Assembly: GCA_015501075.1 (NCBI GenBank)
Contig: JADNYJ010000871.1
Location: 1 to 10,942 of the forward strand
Source: Gymnopilus junonius
Taxonomy: Eukaryota; Basidiomycota; Agaricomycetes; Agaricales; Galerinaceae
DNA: 10,942 nt
Reading direction: 5' to 3'
The translations under genes and the position numbers were made by a program. Position 1 is the stretch's first letter, and each line of letters opens with the position of its first letter. Below, piece after piece: positions 8,701 through 10,942 of this stretch. The notes beneath the pieces were generated by a model that did not search any database, was not told where the DNA came from, and saw nothing but the letters and a program-made list of their open reading frames with translations.

Positions 8701-10001
8701 GTCCACGAATTCACAAAGTACCCAGAATTCTAATCCCACTCCAGTTCCACAACCTGCCACTGTGCCATTCGAAGAAGAGGAATCACTCCCATCAACAACA
8801 CCTGAGCAATGCTACCACATATCTAGCGATACTCGCCATAAAGTTGACATCTCTCGCTGGCTAGATACAAATGAGAATGACCCAGCTATCAGGGTAAGAT
8901 GCCTTCCTCGTGGTGTTTGAGGATCACTTCTGATTTTTTCACATAGGATTTCATACCTCAGCTGAAGAACCACCTTCTATCTTGGCTTCTGGGACAAAAA
9001 TACGATGGTGATGAGCTGGATTTCACCTCAGCAGATCGGCGATCTGTTATCATCGAGAACAATGTCATGTTCCAATACAAAATCCTCTGAGTCAACTATA
9101 CAACATACAATCTGTGACGAGATCAAGATTCTCTCAATCCTTGGGTGCATGGTCATGCAGATTTTATGGTCCTCTCACCCGAGAATGCAGATGCCAATGA
9201 TGATCCGCATCTGTACTGGTATGGCCGCATCCTGGGGATTTTTCATGTGAACGTCAGGCACCAGACCTCCCAGTCAAAATCTTGTGAACCAAGACACATG
9301 GATTTTCTATTTGTCAGGTGGTTTGGACATGATATGACACCAAAGGCTGGATGGAAGGCCAAGAGGTTACTTTGTTTGGGTTTCATACCTGGGAATGATG
9401 AAGGGGCATTTGGTTTTGTGGACCCTGCTCAGGTGATCAGAGCTGTTCATCTCATTCCGGCATTCAAGTGGGGACTCACATCAAAATACCTTCCACTGTC
9501 GCCCATTGCTCAGGGTGACAATGACATCGCTCAAGGCGACAACCACACAGATAAGGACTGGCAGCTTTATTATGTCAGAATGTGAGCTTCCCTTGCAGTA
9601 TGTGTGATTCTTGAGTTGACTTCTGCAGATTTGTTGATCATGACATGATGATGCGATATCGGGGTGGCGGTGTTGGTCACAAGTCAACATGGGAAGCTAC
9701 TGACTTTTTCAAGCAAGATCGAGACCCCTTGGACATTCCAAAGTCTGCTGGCACTGAGGAAATGACAGATGAACAGCAAGAATATGAGAATTCTGATGAA
9801 GAGGATGACTCCGAGCTAACTGAGATTCAGGATGAAGAGGAGGACTTTGGAATCACAACAAAGCAGGCTGTATATGATGATGATGACTGGGAAGATGAGT
9901 TGGAGTCCGAAGAGAACATTGAGGAAGGGGATTTCGGTCCTGAGGGAGATGGGGTGTGTGTAGACTCCAACATGGAAGAGTTGGGATATGGTGCACCATA
10001 G
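5702..10001 (+). pseudogene. Plavaka-family transposase (CMC/EnSpm-like), inactivated by TGA codons and a frameshift
   Basis: Exons: 5702-5941, 6006-7066, 7117-7343, 7403-7652, 7702-7868, 7917-8022, 8077-8505, 8558-8893, 8947-9581, 9629-10001 (TAG). With one nucleotide restored near the N-terminus the length is 1275 codons. Residues 6-26 form a C-x2-C-x12-H-x3-C zinc knuckle (MAGLKCPGCRKIFTSH). Family hallmarks follow in order: EPDSFGIFCVY, FAPFRNASIF, LAQFGNAELWPSYIFF, SSFAAHHLAYLPK, FLTYSADYVEK, a CPRC pair, YELFIVDLLHEFEIGAW, TWHALAKLRLHT, SEEAARGRC, AIRLFGTTDNYNSQ, GEFEHRQVKHMY, VNYTTY, RDQDSLNP, FLFVRWFG, AFGFVDPAQVIRAVHLIPAF and MMMRYRGGGVGH, then an acidic tail. The RNase-H-like catalytic acids are probably among the Asp of SADY (7330) and VDLLHEFE (7762); this is inferred. 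In-frame TGA codons lie at 6389, 7545, 7566, 7608, 7650, 8642, 8669, 9088 and 9115, plus 5860 and 5875 if the shifted N-terminal frame is right. No TAA or TAG occurs before the end. The second exon's acceptor (6005, AAG) could instead be the CAG at 6074; both keep frame. The family call is strong; the N-terminal structure is less certain. Confidence 0.88.
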
Positions 10002-10143
10002 AAATGAGCGCTGTGGTAGGGATTGACAACCAGCGATAGATTAGTTCTAACATCAAATATAATTGATTTTACCTTTCCCTATTGAAATCAAATGCTCTCA
10101 CTTTCTTTTCATACTCTAGATCTCATCTATTTTCTATTCTACA

Positions 10144-10413
10144 ATGTCTCCTACAAGAGGAGCGAAGATTCAATGCCGAAATTTTCCAACTTACCTTGCC
10201 AGCAAAGGAAATGGCATTGGATTCACACCCGGCAAGCACGGCACATCGGATACCAAGCCTGAAGAGCCGCAAAGTTGATTTGTACCCAGTCACGTGTCAT
10301 ACAAATCAACTTTTGCGACCCTCGTGGCAACTAGAATTGGATTGAAAAGTGATACTACTTACATACCATGTCCTCAGATGTATCTTGGCCAGACACTTCG
10401 TATTTCAATGTAG
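10144..10413 (+). pseudogene. Possible small ORF of unknown function downstream of the transposase, with one in-frame TGA
   Basis: An ATG at 10144, after a pyrimidine-rich leader, opens a frame beginning MSPTRGAKIQCRNFPTYLAS and running to TGA at 10276-10278. If that TGA is a decayed CGA, as in the neighbours, it continues to TAG at 10411-10413 (89 residues). The composition is protein-like (Gly/Lys/Thr-rich) but I recognise no family. The hairpin at 10268-10317 lies inside it, and its stop falls in a CAATGTAG repeat. It could be a third small element gene, a remnant of a captured gene, or chance. No introns are needed. Confidence 0.3.
10268..10317. repeat. Strong hairpin: 17/18-bp inverted repeat around a CACGTG loop
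   Basis: The left arm CGCAAAGTTGATTTGTA (10268-10284) and right arm TACAAATCAACTTTTGCG (10300-10317) are complementary except for one extra base. The 15-nt loop contains the palindrome CACGTG (10291-10296). It starts 267 bp after the transposase stop and before the right subterminal repeats. It could be a 3'-end signal, a protein-binding palindrome, or a remnant of nested inverted termini. Confidence 0.65.
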
Positions 10414-10790
10414 CTATTCATGTGAACCTGAGATTACAATGTAGCTTTTCCCATGAAGTTGGCACCCCAATGTCCGACTTGGAACAAATCATGTAGGCCA
10501 GTTACATTGCCTCCATGGTCAATGTATTGGCAATACATTCCCTCGAACCCAATGTCGACTTCAATGCCATGTCAATATCACGATACAAACCTAGCAGCGT
10601 GCCCGTTTTCGTGATGTGAAGGTCGCTGCTTACCATGTTCTATAAATACATTGGCGCACCTCCAATACATTGCAATGCATCGCGATATCATTTTCATCAC
10701 ATTCCCTGCAGACACCTGCAAATTCCAATACATGGATTGTATTAACGGCGAGGTAATACATTTCTATACATCAAACCATCACTTTTACTG
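10406..10790. repeat. Right subterminal repeat cluster (CAATACATTG, inverted relative to left)
   Basis: Copies include CAATGTAG (10406-10413), ACAATGTAGC (10437-10446), CAATGTATTG (10520-10529), CAATACATT (10531-10539), AATACATTGG (10645-10654), CAATACATTG (10663-10672), CCAATACATGG (10725-10735) and ATACATTTCTATAC (10756-10769). The last is the exact inverse of the outermost left copy at 1025-1038. The outer half of the cluster is mainly inverted relative to the left cluster, as expected for two ends of one transposon. No gene is seen in 10414-10799. Confidence 0.7.
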
Positions 10791-10799
10791 ATGTCTTAG

Positions 10800-10942
10800 G
10801 TCCCAATCTTCTTCACCTGAAGAGGATCCATGTGCACTCATTCTGAATCAAACCAAGTTTGATTTCTTTGTTTACACTCTGGAGATGCTTCTTCCTCTTC
10901 TGAAGAACACACCTATAAGTGCATCATCTGAAAAGGAGGACA
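10800..10942 (+). CDS. Partial exon of an unknown gene, continuing past the window
   Basis: An open frame with codons from 10801 starts SQSSSPEEDPCALILNQTKF and stays open to the window end (about 47 codons). It follows TACTGATGTCTTAG (10786-10799), which looks like a branch site plus TAG acceptor, so this may be an internal exon. It may also be read without an intron, since the frame is open from 10792. The content is polar then amphipathic; no domain is recognisable. It lies immediately outside the right subterminal repeats, on the same strand as the left gene (292-1008), so it may be the other half of that gene. The 3' end is outside the window. Confidence 0.4.

Larger units (their letters stand above)
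1016..10790. mobile_element. Plavaka (CMC/EnSpm-like) DNA transposon, about 9.8 kb, decayed
   Basis: The unit is defined by a Plavaka transposase pseudogene (5702-10001), a divergently oriented DUF6698-like gene (1749-5603), and clusters of the same CAATGTATTG-type repeat at each side, forward on the left and mainly inverted on the right. The outermost shared word is the 14-mer GTATAGAAATGTAT at 1025-1038, found inverted at 10756-10769. Just outside it, CAGATAAAAGT (1016-1026) resembles the reverse complement of ACTTTTACTG (10781-10790), with one indel. CACTA-like transposons carry such subterminal repeats as transposase-binding sites (family knowledge). I found no clear CACT-type terminus and no matching target duplication, so both ends are estimates, and that the two genes belong to one unit is an inference. 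Confidence 0.6.

Noticed and set aside
5702..10001. TGA reassigned to arginine in this element or organism
   Set aside because: CGA codons remain at many Arg positions in the same gene, real genes here end in ordinary stops, no such nuclear code is known to me in basidiomycetes, and CpG decay explains the pattern.

Overview
The window looks like nuclear DNA of a basidiomycete fungus, most likely an Agaricomycete. The basis is many 47-64 nt GT-AG introns with CTNAC-like branch sites, and two protein families I know mainly from that group: a Plavaka-type (CMC/EnSpm-like) transposase and a DUF6698-like protein. I see no bacterial features, rRNA, tRNA or CRISPR.

Layout: (1) about 1-1008 holds a small three-exon plus-strand gene of unknown function with a TATA box. 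(2) About 1016-1277 is a cluster of CAATGTATTG-type repeats containing a 151-bp fold-back. (3) 1278-1748 is purine-rich sequence without a convincing gene. (4) 1749-5603, minus strand, is a broken multi-exon DUF6698-like/coiled-coil gene, split by a 1337-bp solo-LTR-like insertion (1884-3220). (5) A 98-bp divergent intergenic gap follows. (6) 5702-10001, plus strand, is a ten-exon Plavaka transposase pseudogene. (7) 10144-10413 is a possible small ORF over a strong hairpin. (8) 10406-10790 is a second repeat cluster of the same family as the left one, mostly inverted. (9) From 10800 there is another coding-like exon running out of the window.

My reading is that about 1016-10790 is one roughly 9.8-kb Plavaka/CMC DNA transposon. 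It has a transposase and a divergently transcribed second gene, bounded by inverted-orientation subterminal repeat clusters like those of CACTA elements. I could not fix the terminal inverted repeats or target duplication, so exact ends are uncertain. The element may lie inside a host gene whose parts are the left gene and the right exon.

The main signal is decay. With introns removed, both element genes read in one frame (the transposase also needs a 1-nt correction), interrupted by at least 14 in-frame stops. All 14 are TGA; none is TAA or TAG. Where I know the family consensus, the TGA sits where arginine is expected. CGA to TGA is the only stop that CpG deamination creates, so this fits methylation-driven CpG decay on both strands. 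The LTR-like insertion is still rich in CpG, and removing it with one 4-bp duplication restores the host frame exactly, so it probably arrived later.
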